The notes beneath the pieces were generated by a model. It saw only the letters and a list, made by a program, of their open reading frames with translations. It was not told the origin of the DNA and made no database searches. A DNA stretch of 64,000 nt, taken from assembly GCF_023347295.1 (NCBI RefSeq), contig NZ_CP094469.1, positions 1,736,001-1,800,000 of the forward strand, given 5' to 3'. Of the stretch, positions 7,398 through 16,630 are shown in pieces. Position 1 is the stretch's first letter; the number at the start of each line of letters is the position of its first letter. The position numbers were made by a program, and so were the translations under genes. This DNA is from Faecalibacterium sp. I3-3-33. Its GTDB lineage: Bacteria; Bacillota; Clostridia; Oscillospirales; Ruminococcaceae.

Positions 7398-9632
7398 TCA
7401 GGAGCTCTCCCCTTCTGTGCTGAGCTGCTCCGGCGGCTGTCCGGCCTGCAGCAGGGCGCACAGGCCGCTGTAACGCAGGTTCTGCCGGATGTTGCTCATC
7501 ATGCTGTTCACCACGTCCCTGCGTCCTGCCACAACGCACAATTTACGCGCACGAGTGACGCCGGTGTAGAACAGGTTGCGGTAGCACAGCCTTGGCGGCA
7601 CCTGCGCCACCGGCAGGATCACCGCCGGGAACTCGCTGCCCTGACTTTTGTGCACTGTGATGGCGTAAGCGATCTCCAATTCGTTCAGGTTTTCCGCCGG
7701 GTAGAGCAGCCGCCGGTCGTCCATGCGCACCACCATGGAGCGCTCCCGCACATTGATGCTTTCCACGATGCCGATATCGCCATTGTAGGCACCCACGCCC
7801 TGCTCCCCGCCGATGCGGTTCCATACGATCTCGTAGTTGTTGCGCACTTGCATCACCTTGTCCCCCACCCGGAACACCCGGGCGGCGCTTTGCAGCTGGG
7901 GCTTGCCCTTCTGGGGCGGGTTGAGCAGGTTTTGCAGTTCCACGTTCAGCGCCTGTGTGCCGGTGGGGCCAAGTTTTGTAGGACACAGCACCTGAATATC
8001 CCGGATGGGGTCAAAGCCGTAGCTCCGGGGCAGCCGGGTGGTGACAAGGTCGCACACCAGACGCTGCGCAGCCTCGCCGTCCGTCTCCAAAAAGAAGAAG
8101 TCATCGGTCTTGCTGCCCTTTTGCAGCGGCTCACCGGAGATGATATGGTGGGCGTTTTCCACGATGAGACTGCGTTTTGCCTGCCGGAAGATCTCGTTCA
8201 GGCAGACGGTAGGCACGCAGCCGGAGCGAATGACCTCGCTGAGGATGTTGCCCGCGCCCACGCTGGGCAGCTGGTCGGCATCGCCTACCATAATAATACG
8301 GCAGGTGTAGCGCAGCGCCGCAATAAGTGCCTGAAACAGCTTGACGTCCACCATGCTCATCTCGTCCAGAATGACCACGTCACACTTGAGCAGGTTTTTG
8401 TCGTTGTGGATAAAGCTGACCACACCGCCGGTGTAGTCCACCTCCAGCAGGCGGTGGATGGTGCTGGCTTTGCGGCCGGTCAACTCGCTGAGCCGCTTGG
8501 CGGCGCGGCCGGTGGGGGCACACAGGGCTACCCGCTCGGCCTGATTTTCCAACAGCTGCAAAATAGCGTTGACGGTGGTAGTCTTGCCGGTGCCGGGGCC
8601 GCCGGTGAGCACAAGGCAGTTCTCGGTCATGGCCTTGCGGATGGCTTCCCTTTGCAGGGGGGCGTAGGCAAAGCCCTGCGTCAGCTCTAAGATCTGGATG
8701 TTTTTATCCAGATCCCGCACGGTATTCTTGCCGCGTTTTGCCAGCAGATTCAGCCGATCGGCAATGTCCTGCTCCGCTGCCAGAAGATCCGGCAGGTAGA
8801 TATAGGGCACGGCATCGAACATTTTCACGGCCAGTTCTTCCGTTTCGATGCAGTGATCCAGTGCACGGGCCAGCTTTTCCGGCGGCTGATGGATGAAGTT
8901 GGAGGCCGTCGCCAGCAGCTGCGCCCGAGGCAGACAGGTGTGGCCGTTGCCCGCATTGTGACGCAAGGTGCGCAGCAGAGCAGCTTCCAGCCGCTGGGCG
9001 CAGTCCCCCTCCATGTGGTAATACTGGGCGATACTGTCCGCGTGGCGGAAGTCCAGCTGCAACGGCTCGCCGCACAGCAGATAGGGGTTTGACGCAATGG
9101 CCTGCATTGCCCCCACGCCAAAGGCCTTGAACACCTCCATAGCCTTGCGGGGACTGATCTCAAACTGTGCCAGATAGGCGATGAGTTCCCGCATGCCGAA
9201 CATCCGCTTGAACTCCTGCTGGATGCGGTCGGCTTTATCCGGCGAGATGCCGGGGATCTTGGTCAGCCGGGCGGGGTCGTTGGCGATGACCTCCAGCGCC
9301 TCGGCGCCAAACATATCAATGATTTTATCCGCAGTTCTTGCGCCGATATACGGCAGGGAGCGGCTGGCCAGAAAGGCATATACCGCTTCCAGATCCTTGG
9401 GCATATCGGTTTCGCATTCCTGCGCGTGGAACTGGCGGCCATAGGTGGCGTGGTTTTCGTACCGGCCGCGGCAGATGACGCTTTCGCCTGCGTGCAGCTC
9501 GCCTACGATGCCGCAGACCACCGTGAGCACACCGCCGCCGGAGATCTCGAACACCGTATAGCCGTTATCCTCGTTCTCGTAGATGATATCCTCCACGACG
9601 CCTTCAATCTGTTCCAACTGCTGCTCATCCAC
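7398..9632 (-). CDS. recD2: RecD2-like ATP-dependent DNA helicase (GTG start)
   Basis: 744 residues, the usual RecD2 length. A 5'-3' superfamily 1B helicase acting in DNA repair and replication-fork maintenance without RecBC. Order: N-terminal OB-like domain, helix-hairpin-helix repeats (about 80-200), Walker A GGPGTGKTT at about 344, Walker B ILDEMSMVD at about 424, and C-terminal motif VHKSQGSEF at about 659. GTG at 9632 follows AAGGAGG by 8 bases; a much longer upstream reading crosses the divergent promoter region and is rejected. Confidence 0.95.
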   Translation of the reverse strand: MDEQQLEQIEGVVEDIIYENEDNGYTVFEISGGGVLTVVCGIVGELHAGESVICRGRYENHATYGRQFHAQECETDMPKDLEAVYAFLASRSLPYIGARTADKIIDMFGAEALEVIANDPARLTKIPGISPDKADRIQQEFKRMFGMRELIAYLAQFEISPRKAMEVFKAFGVGAMQAIASNPYLLCGEPLQLDFRHADSIAQYYHMEGDCAQRLEAALLRTLRHNAGNGHTCLPRAQLLATASNFIHQPPEKLARALDHCIETEELAVKMFDAVPYIYLPDLLAAEQDIADRLNLLAKRGKNTVRDLDKNIQILELTQGFAYAPLQREAIRKAMTENCLVLTGGPGTGKTTTVNAILQLLENQAERVALCAPTGRAAKRLSELTGRKASTIHRLLEVDYTGGVVSFIHNDKNLLKCDVVILDEMSMVDVKLFQALIAALRYTCRIIMVGDADQLPSVGAGNILSEVIRSGCVPTVCLNEIFRQAKRSLIVENAHHIISGEPLQKGSKTDDFFFLETDGEAAQRLVCDLVTTRLPRSYGFDPIRDIQVLCPTKLGPTGTQALNVELQNLLNPPQKGKPQLQSAARVFRVGDKVMQVRNNYEIVWNRIGGEQGVGAYNGDIGIVESINVRERSMVVRMDDRRLLYPAENLNELEIAYAITVHKSQGSEFPAVILPVAQVPPRLCYRNLFYTGVTRARKLCVVAGRRDVVNSMMSNIRQNLRYSGLCALLQAGQPPEQLSTEGESS

Positions 9633-9663
9633 CAGCTCCACCTCCTTTTGCACAGATATTATA

Positions 9664-9692
9664 AGTATAGCCCTTTTGGCGGGATTTGTAAA
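9664..9692 (-). promoter_or_regulatory. Probable recD2 promoter
   Basis: Minus-strand TTTACA (9687-9692), 17 bases, TATACT (9664-9669), about 30 bases before the GTG start. Confidence 0.6.
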
Positions 9693-9788
9693 TTGTAGAA
9701 TCCGTAAAATACCCGGACGGCTCTCGCCTTTTTCCGGCGGTTGTGCTATACTGAGCGCAAACACTATGTCACGAAATGAGGAGCAACA

Positions 9789-10778
9789 ATGGAGATCATC
9801 ATTCATCAGGCCATTCTGCACGTTCTGGATACCACCATGGAAGCGCCGGTGCTCAGCGGCGGGCCCATGGAACTGACCGCCGAAAAAAACGCCTACCTGC
9901 AGAACCACATTGAAAAGCTGCTGGCCAGCGACGATATCCGCCAGTGCCGCCCGCTGCCGGACTCGGCCTTTAAAAATGAGCTGGAGCACAATCAGGACTT
10001 CGTGGATCTTTCCTGCCGCATTGCCGGGGTGCTGTTCGACTATATGCACGCCCACACCACCATCCCTGGGGCAGACCTTGCCGTGGTGGATTTTACCCGG
10101 GACGGCGCACCGTGGCTGGGCATCCTGAAGCTGAACTACAAAAACGGCTACACCCATTACACTGAAAATGTGGAGGGTGCGCCGGTGAACTCCATCATCC
10201 AGCAGCGCGCCTGCCTGCCCACCCAGAGCGGCAAGGTGGAGGAGGGCGCACTGGTAGACCTGACCGATTACTCCATGCGGCTGCTGGAAAAGAAGTATGA
10301 TATTGACGGCCACAAGGAGTTTTATCTCTCCACCGTGGTGTTCCAGTACACCACCGCTCAGCCGGAAAAGAAAAAGCTGCAGGCCATTCAGGAAGCCGCC
10401 GTGCAGGCTGTGCAGGAAAACTACGCCGAAACGCCCCATGTGGAGGCGCAGGTGGCCATGATGATCGCCAATCAGGCTGCTGACAACGACAATCAGGTGT
10501 CCATCCAGCAGGTGCGCCAGCAGCTGGAAGAGGAATATCCTCTCGCCGCCGTGCCTTTTGACGACTATGTGGAAAAGAGCGATGTCATTGACAGCGCCGC
10601 CCAGCCGGTGACCGTGACCCCCGCCCGCATCCGCCGCATGGAGAGCCGCAGCCTGCGCACTGCCAACGGCATTGAGGTAAAGATCCCCACCGAGCTATTG
10701 AACGCCGAATCCGAGGTAGAGTTCCTGCACGCCGACGATGGCAGTATCTCGCTGCTGATCAAAAATGTCATTTTGTAA
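9789..10778 (+). CDS. Nucleoid-associated protein, NdpA/YejK-like
   Basis: 329 residues. Family members bind the nucleoid; their molecular role is poorly defined. The opening IIIHQAILHVLD, the middle HYTENVEG region and the C-terminal IEVKIPTELL domain are typical of the clostridial members. No membrane segment. ATG at 9789 has GAGGAG upstream. It is divergent from recD2, and a weak hairpin terminator follows at 10801-10836. Confidence 0.85.
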   Translation: MEIIIHQAILHVLDTTMEAPVLSGGPMELTAEKNAYLQNHIEKLLASDDIRQCRPLPDSAFKNELEHNQDFVDLSCRIAGVLFDYMHAHTTIPGADLAVVDFTRDGAPWLGILKLNYKNGYTHYTENVEGAPVNSIIQQRACLPTQSGKVEEGALVDLTDYSMRLLEKKYDIDGHKEFYLSTVVFQYTTAQPEKKKLQAIQEAAVQAVQENYAETPHVEAQVAMMIANQAADNDNQVSIQQVRQQLEEEYPLAAVPFDDYVEKSDVIDSAAQPVTVTPARIRRMESRSLRTANGIEVKIPTELLNAESEVEFLHADDGSISLLIKNVIL

Positions 10779-10800
10779 GCTGCAACAGCAAAATCTTGCA

Positions 10801-10836
10801 AAGCCCTGCGTTTAGCCTTGCTATCCGCAGGGTTTT
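10801..10836 (+). terminator. Hairpin terminator after the NdpA-like gene
   Basis: AAGCCCTGCG pairs with CGCAGGGTTTT, with a short T stretch. Moderate strength. Confidence 0.65.
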
Positions 10837-10899
10837 GTGCTATACCTGTGTTGTATCTTTCGTGGTATACACATCACGACCTTAGAGGAGGAGAATTTT

Positions 10900-11826
10900 A
10901 TGGAACTGGCTCTCATCACTGCGCAGCAGGTCGCGGTCTTGTTCCTGCTGATCGGCACAGGCATGGTGGCGGTCAAGACCGGCGTGCTCAAGCTGGAAAA
11001 CAAGCAGGCACTTTCCAATCTGCTGGTGTACATCATCGTACCGGCCATGGTGGTAAACTCTTACCGCATGGAGTTCAGCGCTCAGATCTTGCGCAATCTG
11101 CTGGCGGCTTTCGGCATGAGCGTTCTGTCTGTGCTGCTGGGCACCGTGATCACCCTGCTGCTCACGGCGCGCAAGACCGGCAGTCGGATGCCCATTTTCC
11201 GGTTTGCCTGCATTTTTTCCAACGCGGCATACATGGGCTTCCCGCTCATTTCGGCGCTGTTCGGCTCTGAGGGTCTTTTGTATGCCAGCGCCTACGTTAC
11301 CGTGTTCAACATTCTGCTGTGGACGCTGGGCTACGGCCTTGTCAGCGGCGGCTCCAGCGTAAAGGATGTCGCCCGCAGTCTGGTGCGCACCCCGGTGCTG
11401 TACGCCATTGTGGTGGGTCTTGGCATCTATCTGCTGCAGATTCCGCTGCCTGCCCTGATTACCCAGCCGCTGGAGCTGCTGGCCGGGGTGAACACCCCGC
11501 TGTCCATGCTCATCACCGGTATGCTGATCGCCGCCGGTGACGTGCGCAGCATCGTGACCGACAAGCACATCTGGAAGCTTGCCTGTGTGCGTATGCTGCT
11601 GATCCCGGCGGCTACGCTGGCACTGTTCGGGGTGCTGGGCTTCCACGGCACTGCCGCACAGGTAGTAACGCTGCTGGAATGCTGCCCGGCGGCCGCCATC
11701 ACCTCGGTATTTGCGGTGCAGTTCGGCCACGATGAGCACTTTGCCGCCGGAAGCGTGGTGCTGACCACCCTGCTCAGCATCGTCACCCTGCCGCTGTGTG
11801 CGCTGATCATTACGATGGTGATGTAA
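10900..11826 (+). CDS. AEC family transporter (auxin efflux carrier-like permease)
   Basis: 308 residues, about ten membrane segments in two five-helix halves with the shorter re-entrant regions typical of the family. Bacterial members export or import organic acids such as malate or malonate; the substrate here is unknown. ATG at 10900 is preceded by GAGGAGGAG; an earlier in-frame ATG lacks a site. It stands alone between the NdpA-like gene and the tRNA cluster. Confidence 0.88.
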   Translation: MELALITAQQVAVLFLLIGTGMVAVKTGVLKLENKQALSNLLVYIIVPAMVVNSYRMEFSAQILRNLLAAFGMSVLSVLLGTVITLLLTARKTGSRMPIFRFACIFSNAAYMGFPLISALFGSEGLLYASAYVTVFNILLWTLGYGLVSGGSSVKDVARSLVRTPVLYAIVVGLGIYLLQIPLPALITQPLELLAGVNTPLSMLITGMLIAAGDVRSIVTDKHIWKLACVRMLLIPAATLALFGVLGFHGTAAQVVTLLECCPAAAITSVFAVQFGHDEHFAAGSVVLTTLLSIVTLPLCALIITMVM

Positions 11827-11942
11827 TCAGCCCTGTTGCACTGTTATATTTATATTGTAAGAGGAGCTGCCGTGCATCGTGTTGTACGGTGGCTCTTTGC
11901 TTTGGCAAGCGGAGAGCATTTTCGACCATTGCCACACAAAAC

Positions 11943-11984
11943 AAAAAAGCCATCGCTTTTGCATTTCTGCATCAACGATGGCTT
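11943..11984 (-). terminator. Terminator of the tRNA operon
   Basis: Minus-strand AAGCCATCG (11976-11984) pairs with CGATGGCTT (11947-11955) and runs into six T, just after the last tRNA-Gly. Confidence 0.9.
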
Positions 11985-11989
11985 CGTAT

Positions 11990-12065
11990 TGGAGCGGCCG
12001 ACGAGGCTCGAACTCGCTACCTCCACCTTGGCAAGGTGGCGCTCTACCAGATGAGCTACGGCCGC
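11990..12065 (-). tRNA. tRNA-Gly (GCC)
   Basis: 76-base cloverleaf including encoded CCA. Anticodon loop TTGCCAA gives GCC. TTCGAGC T loop present. Identical to the copy at 12463-12538. Confidence 0.96.
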
Positions 12066-12223
12066 ATATCCGGTGCATTTATCCCTGCACCCTCCCGTTC
12101 TTTTTAACGGGGTCCCCGCGAAAGCTTGCGAAGCAAGATTTTGTGGGGAAAAGGAGAAAATCTGGTATTCATCACAGAAGTCTTGCTTGCAAGACTTCCC
12201 GATGAATGACAGGATTTTCGACG
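12066..12223. other. Spacer in the tRNA operon
   Basis: A 158-base spacer, much longer than the 3-6 base gaps between the other tRNAs. It holds an AAGTCTTGC/GCAAGACTT inverted repeat near 12178-12198 and a partial hairpin near 12108-12150. No tRNA or gene is visible; it may be processed spacer or a site of past insertion. Confidence 0.5.
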
Positions 12224-12299
12224 TGGTGCCTCCGATCGGAATCGAACCAATGACACGGGGATTTTCAGTCCCCTGCTCTACCGACTGAGCTACAGAGGC
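12224..12299 (-). tRNA. tRNA-Phe (GAA)
   Basis: 76 bases with encoded CCA. Anticodon loop CTGAAAA gives GAA. Acceptor stem GCCTCTG pairs with CGGAGGC. Confidence 0.96.
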
Positions 12300-12304
12300 A
12301 AATA

Positions 12305-12378
12305 CGACCCGGATCGGGCTCGAACCGACGACCCCCAGCGTGACAGGCTGGTGCTCTAACCAACTGAGCTACCGGGCC
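12305..12378 (-). tRNA. tRNA-Asp (GTC)
   Basis: 74 bases, no encoded CCA (GTAT follows the G discriminator), unlike its neighbours. Anticodon loop CTGTCAC gives GTC. Acceptor GGCCCGG pairs with CCGGGTC. Confidence 0.95.
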
Positions 12379-12381
12379 ATA

Positions 12382-12457
12382 TGGTGGAAGTTAACGGGCT
12401 CGAACCGCTGACCCTCTGCTTGTAAGGCAGATGCTCTCCCAGCTGAGCTAAACTTCC
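12382..12457 (-). tRNA. tRNA-Val (TAC)
   Basis: 76 bases with encoded CCA. Anticodon loop CTTACAA gives TAC. Acceptor GGAAGTT pairs with AACTTCC. Confidence 0.96.
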
Positions 12458-12462
12458 ACATA

Positions 12463-12538
12463 TGGAGCGGCCGACGAGGCTCGAACTCGCTACCTCCACC
12501 TTGGCAAGGTGGCGCTCTACCAGATGAGCTACGGCCGC
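12463..12538 (-). tRNA. tRNA-Gly (GCC), first gene of the operon
   Basis: 76 bases with encoded CCA, same sequence as 11990-12065, anticodon GCC. It lies about 45 bases after a near-consensus promoter. Confidence 0.96.
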
Positions 12539-12583
12539 ACATTCCATTTGTTTTTGCCGGTCTGTTGTCCGGCGACGTTGGTT

Positions 12584-12612
12584 ATTATACCGCACACTCC
12601 GGCAGTTGTCAA
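12584..12612 (-). promoter_or_regulatory. Consensus sigma-A promoter of the tRNA operon
   Basis: Minus-strand TTGACA (12607-12612), 17-base spacer, TATAAT (12584-12589). Both hexamers are perfect, as expected for a highly expressed tRNA operon. Confidence 0.93.
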
Positions 12613-12740
12613 CCACAAAATTACATTTTTTTGAAAAAGAATGTCTTTTAACTCTGGTACGTTCTTTTTATTTTGTGTGCAGCACCACATCCCCCTTTTT
12701 CACCTCGTTTCGCGCGGCTGTGTGCACGGGCAAAATACAG

Positions 12741-12769
12741 TTGCTTTCTATTTTACAAACTATTATAAT
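12741..12769 (+). promoter_or_regulatory. Promoter of nfnAB
   Basis: TTGCTT (12741-12746), 17 bases, TATAAT (12764-12769). The roughly 95-base leader that follows holds a small CATCCGCGCGGATG palindrome at 12798-12811. The rest of 12539-12867 has no gene. Confidence 0.8.
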
Positions 12770-12867
12770 AAAGAGGACGCTCTGTCAAACGGAAAATGCA
12801 TCCGCGCGGATGCAGCTTCCATTTATAGAAAAGAAAAAGGAATTGCCAGCAAAAAGGAGCTAACGCA

Positions 12868-13713
12868 ATGTATAAGATCACTGAAAAGGTCGCGCTGAAC
12901 CCCACCGTGACAAAGATGGTCATCGAAGCCCCGCTGATCGCCAAAAAGGCAAAGCCGGGTCAGTTCATCATTGTACGTCCGTTTGAGGACAGCGAGCGTA
13001 TCCCCCTGACCGTGGCCGGTTACGACCGCGAAAAGGGCACTGTGGATATTATTTTCCAGATCGTGGGCGGTACCACCATGGAGCTGAACAGCCTGAACGC
13101 AGGCGATTGTGTCCACGACTTTGTAGGCCCGCTGGGTCGCGCCACCGAGACCGAGGGTCTGAAGAAGGTGTGCGTTGTGGGCGGCGGCGTAGGCTGCGCC
13201 ATTGCACTGCCCATTGCCAAGGAACTGCACGATCAGGGCTGTGTGGTGCACAGCGTGATCGGTTTCCGCAATAAGGATCTGCTGATCCTTGAGGACGAGT
13301 TCAACGCCTGCAGCGACGAGCTGCGCATTATGACCGATGACGGCAGCTACGGCATCAAGGGCGTGGTCACCGCTGCGCTGGACGAGCTGGTGGCTGCCGG
13401 CAACCAGTACGATCTGGTCATCACCATCGGCCCGCTGATCATGATGAAGTTTGTAGTCAAGACCTGCCAGAAGCACGGCCTGAAGAGCATCGTTTCCATG
13501 AACCCCATCATGATCGACGGCACCGGTATGTGCGGCGGCTGCCGCCTGACCGTGGGCGGTCAGACCAAGTTTGCCTGCGTGGACGGCCCCGACTTTGACG
13601 GTGATCTGGTGGATTTTGACGAGGCAATGGCACGCGGCACCATGTACCGCCCGTTTGAGGCACACGCCCGTGAGGCAGCCTGCAACCTGTTCAAGACTCA
13701 GGAGGGAATGTAA
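12868..13713 (+). CDS. nfnA: NfnA: NADH-dependent ferredoxin:NADP+ oxidoreductase, FAD/2Fe-2S subunit
   Basis: 281 residues. With NfnB it couples NADPH, ferredoxin and NAD+ by flavin electron bifurcation in the cytoplasm. N-terminal FAD-binding barrel (RIPLTVAGYD at 44-53), NAD-binding VCVVGGGVG at 101-109, and a C-terminal 2Fe-2S site with Cys222, Cys225 and Cys237 plus a nearby Asp. Also annotated as sulfide dehydrogenase subunit or dihydroorotate dehydrogenase electron transfer subunit. It ends 1 base before the nfnB start region. Confidence 0.9.
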   Translation: MYKITEKVALNPTVTKMVIEAPLIAKKAKPGQFIIVRPFEDSERIPLTVAGYDREKGTVDIIFQIVGGTTMELNSLNAGDCVHDFVGPLGRATETEGLKKVCVVGGGVGCAIALPIAKELHDQGCVVHSVIGFRNKDLLILEDEFNACSDELRIMTDDGSYGIKGVVTAALDELVAAGNQYDLVITIGPLIMMKFVVKTCQKHGLKSIVSMNPIMIDGTGMCGGCRLTVGGQTKFACVDGPDFDGDLVDFDEAMARGTMYRPFEAHAREAACNLFKTQEGM

Positions 13714-13714
13714 A

Positions 13715-15109
13715 ATGGCTTTCAATATGGACCCCAAAAAGTGCCCCATGCCCACGCAGGACCCCAACGTCCGCAACAAAAACTTTAAGGAAGTGGCTCT
13801 GGGCTACACCGCCGAGATGGCTGTGAACGAGGCCAAGCGCTGCATCGGCTGCAAGAACAAGCCCTGCCAGTCCGGCTGCCCCGTGGGCATCGACATCCCG
13901 GAGTTTATCGCCCATGTTGCCGAGGGCGACTTTGAGGCCGCCTATCAGGTGATCAACCGCTCCTCTTCCCTGCCTGCTGTCTGCGGCCGTGTCTGCCCGC
14001 AGGAGAGCCAGTGTGAGGGCAAGTGCACCCGCGGCATCAAGAACGAGCCGGTGGCTATTGGCCGTCTGGAGCGCTTTGTAGCTGACTGGCACCGCGAGAA
14101 CGTGCACACCGTACCCATCGTGCCTGAATGGAACGGCCATAAGGTTGCCATCATCGGCGCAGGCCCTGCCGGCCTGACCGCTGCAGGCGATCTGGCAAAG
14201 CTGGGCTACAAGGTCACCGTTTACGAGGCTCTGCACGTTGCAGGCGGTGTGCTGATGTACGGCATCCCCGAGTTCCGTCTGCCCAAGGCCATCGTCCAGC
14301 AGGAGATCGATGGCCTGAAGAAGATGGGCGTGGATTTTGAGTGCAATATGGTCATCGGCAAGGTGCTTACCATTGACGAGCTGATGGGCGAGTACGGCTA
14401 CGAGGCTGTGTTCGTAGGCTCCGGCGCCGGTCTGCCCCGCTTTATGAACATCCCCGGCGAGAGTCTGAAGGGTGTATACTCCGCCAACGAATTTCTGACC
14501 CGCTCCAACCTGATGAAGGCTTACCTGCCCACCAGCAAGACCCCCATCCGCACCGGCAAGAAGGTTGCCGTTGTGGGCGGCGGCAACGTGGCTATGGATG
14601 CTGCCCGCAGCGCCCTGCGTCTGGGTGCCGAGAGCGTGTACATCGTCTACCGCCGCGGCATGGCTGAGCTGCCCGCCCGTAAGGAAGAGGTGGAGCACGC
14701 CGAGGAAGAGGGCATCATCTTCAAGACCCTGTGCAATCCCGTTGCCATCCACCCGGACGAGGACGGCTTTGTACACTCCATGACCTGCATCGAGATGGAA
14801 CTGGGTGAGCCGGACGCTTCCGGCCGCCGCCGTCCCATTGAAAAACAGGGCAGCGAGTTTGAGCTGGAAGTGGATACTGTGATCATGAGTCTGGGCACCA
14901 GCCCCAACCCGCTGATCCGCTCTACCACCCCGGGCTTGGAGACCAATAAGCACGGCTGCATCGTGACCGAGGGCGACGAGGGCAAGACCAGCCGTGACGG
15001 CGTGTACGCCGGCGGCGACGCCGTGACCGGTGCTGCTACCGTCATCAAGGCCATGGGTGCCGGTAAGGCAGCCGCAAAGGCCATGGACGAGTACATCCGC
15101 AACAAGTAA
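13715..15109 (+). CDS. nfnB: NfnB/GltA-like NADPH-binding flavoprotein subunit
   Basis: 464 residues, the usual NfnB length. N-terminal Fe-S domain with CIGCKNKPCQSGCP at 43-56 and a second cysteine group (CGRVCPQESQC). FAD fold AIIGAGPAGL near 145-155 and NADPH fold VAVVGGGNVAMDAA near 285-298. Partner of NfnA; similar to the small subunit of glutamate synthase but no large subunit is present. ATG at 13715 has GGAGGG upstream; the longer in-frame reading overlaps nfnA and is rejected. Confidence 0.92.
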   Translation: MAFNMDPKKCPMPTQDPNVRNKNFKEVALGYTAEMAVNEAKRCIGCKNKPCQSGCPVGIDIPEFIAHVAEGDFEAAYQVINRSSSLPAVCGRVCPQESQCEGKCTRGIKNEPVAIGRLERFVADWHRENVHTVPIVPEWNGHKVAIIGAGPAGLTAAGDLAKLGYKVTVYEALHVAGGVLMYGIPEFRLPKAIVQQEIDGLKKMGVDFECNMVIGKVLTIDELMGEYGYEAVFVGSGAGLPRFMNIPGESLKGVYSANEFLTRSNLMKAYLPTSKTPIRTGKKVAVVGGGNVAMDAARSALRLGAESVYIVYRRGMAELPARKEEVEHAEEEGIIFKTLCNPVAIHPDEDGFVHSMTCIEMELGEPDASGRRRPIEKQGSEFELEVDTVIMSLGTSPNPLIRSTTPGLETNKHGCIVTEGDEGKTSRDGVYAGGDAVTGAATVIKAMGAGKAAAKAMDEYIRNK

Positions 15110-15122
15110 CAATTAGCAATGA

Positions 15123-15156
15123 GGGCGCTGCACATTTACCGTGCAGCGCCCTTTTT
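15123..15156 (+). terminator. nfnAB terminator
   Basis: GGGCGCTGCAC pairs with GTGCAGCGCCC, followed by TTTTT. A second hairpin (CCCGGAAAGTC/GACTTTCCGGG, 15187-15212) lies between the convergent genes and may act on either strand. Confidence 0.93.
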
Positions 15157-15256
15157 CAGCGAGAATCTTGTCTTGAACAGAGTAAGCCCGGAAAGTCTGC
15201 GGACTTTCCGGGTCTACATTTTTACAGGATGGACACAGACGAAAACGGCATCTGTT

Positions 15257-15712
15257 TTAATGTACGCCAGCCAGCTCCTTTACGGGGCGGCCGGTGCGGG
15301 TCATTTCGATCTTGCGGGATTTATCGTAGCAGTAACGGATGATGGCCTGCCGCCGCACAATGCCGATGAAAATACCCCGGTCATCCACCACCGGGACAAA
15401 GTTCTGGTTCATGGCAGCTTCCACCAGCTCATCCATGCTGGTGGTCACTGTGACGGCCTTGTAGTCCCGCTTATGCGCAAACTCCGAGATAGGGATGTCC
15501 TCAGCGGCTTCCAGATCCAGACCATGGTATTTTTTCAGTCCCCACAGGATATCCCCCTCGGTCAGCGTGCCCACATATTCGCCCTTGCGGTTCAGCACCG
15601 GAATGGAGGCGTAGCGGTTGTTTTCCCACTTTTCCAGCGTCTGCCGGAGGGTAAAGTCATCGTAAACGTACATCAGATCCTGCTTTGGGGAAAGAAAAAA
15701 GAGAATGTTCAT
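15257..15712 (-). CDS. CBS-domain pair protein
   Basis: 151 residues, almost wholly two CBS motifs (about 10-70 and 80-140), a module that binds adenosine nucleotides. The first motif contains ASIPVLNRKGEYVGTLTEGD, the second FVPVVDDRGIFIGIVRR. No other domain. The target is unknown. ATG at 15712 has AGGAG eight bases upstream; the upstream extension lacks a site. A strong hairpin lies at 15815-15842 upstream of it. Confidence 0.85.
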   Translation of the reverse strand: MNILFFLSPKQDLMYVYDDFTLRQTLEKWENNRYASIPVLNRKGEYVGTLTEGDILWGLKKYHGLDLEAAEDIPISEFAHKRDYKAVTVTTSMDELVEAAMNQNFVPVVDDRGIFIGIVRRQAIIRYCYDKSRKIEMTRTGRPVKELAGVH

Positions 15713-15814
15713 GCCAACAACTCCTATCGCATTTTTTACAGGCAATGCCCGTTGGAAAGGCCTGCCCGCGTTATATCGTGTGCCGTGCGTCCGGCGTATT
15801 CCGGGAAGTATCAT

Positions 15815-15842
15815 GGAAAAAGGGGGCTGACAGCCCCTTTCC
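15815..15842. terminator. GC-rich hairpin with T runs on both sides
   Basis: AAAGGGGGCTG pairs with CAGCCCCTTTCC. It lies about 100 bases upstream of the CBS gene, between divergent genes, so what it terminates is unclear. Confidence 0.5.
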
Positions 15843-16094
15843 CTTTTCATTTATATTTTAGCACTTTTTCATAGACAAAGAAAGCCAGACAAGGAAGCTT
15901 TTATAATTTATTCACAGATTGTTTTTCTTTATTTGTCATACTTTCCGTTTTGATGGGCGCCACACAGCCTGCCTTCAGCATACCACACCCGCTGCGCAAA
16001 GCGGCGCGAGAGCTGTCGAGCGCGGCTCTCTCTTTTTTCTTTACAAAAACCATGCAAAAAGAGCGCAAAAAGCAGTAAATCCAACAATTTGAAC

Positions 16095-16123
16095 TGTACA
16101 ACCACGGTGCAAAGTTGTATAAT
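16095..16123 (+). promoter_or_regulatory. Probable promoter of the Asp23-fakA pair
   Basis: TGTACA (16095-16100), 17 bases, TATAAT (16118-16123), 100 bases upstream of the first gene. The -35 box is a weak match. The rest of 15850-16224 is AT-richer and without a gene. Confidence 0.6.
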
Positions 16124-16224
16124 AGAGTGGGTGTTTATCTGAGGCAAGTTTCGTTTTGCACAGCCAATGCCCCCGACCCTTGCGTGTATTTTTATAAAAA
16201 ATAACATAAAGGAGCAGAGCGACT

Positions 16225-16575
16225 ATGATCACTTCCCGTTTCCCGCTTGGGAATGTCAGCTTTACTGATGGGTATTTTTCCACCTTGGTGGGTGAAGCCA
16301 CCAAACAGTGCTACGGCGTTGCTGCCATGGCTCCCCGTGATATGACTGACGCTGTGAAAAGCATGGTATACGGTTCCGATTACCCGGAAAAGGGTGTGCG
16401 CGTGACCCAGCAGAATGGGCGTCTGGTCATCGAGCTGCACATTGCCGTCAGCTACGGTCTGAACATTTCCACCGCCGCCCGCAGCATCTCCCACCGCGTC
16501 AAGGACGAGGTGGAGCAGGCCACCGGACTGAAGGTCGCCCGTGTGGTGGTGTCCGTAGATGACGTTATCGCCTGA
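16225..16575 (+). CDS. Asp23/Gls24 family protein (YloU-like)
   Basis: 116 residues, a single Asp23/Gls24 domain. The paired position before fakA matches the YloU-YloV arrangement of many Firmicutes. The C-terminal VARVVVSVDDVI strand is typical. Proposed to act in envelope homeostasis; the exact role is not settled. Start ATG at 16225 has AAGGAG upstream. Confidence 0.9.
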   Translation: MITSRFPLGNVSFTDGYFSTLVGEATKQCYGVAAMAPRDMTDAVKSMVYGSDYPEKGVRVTQQNGRLVIELHIAVSYGLNISTAARSISHRVKDEVEQATGLKVARVVVSVDDVIA

Positions 16576-16630
16576 TTTGTCTGCAAACCCGAGCCGGGCT
16601 TTTCCGGCCAGTTACTAAGGAGTAAAAACA

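Noticed and set aside
7398..10439. 1013-codon reading of recD2
   Set aside because: The extra N-terminal part overlaps the divergent NdpA-like gene; the GTG at 9632 has a strong ribosome site and gives the family length.
12066..12223. Extra tRNA in the long spacer
   Set aside because: No cloverleaf or T-loop sequence could be built.
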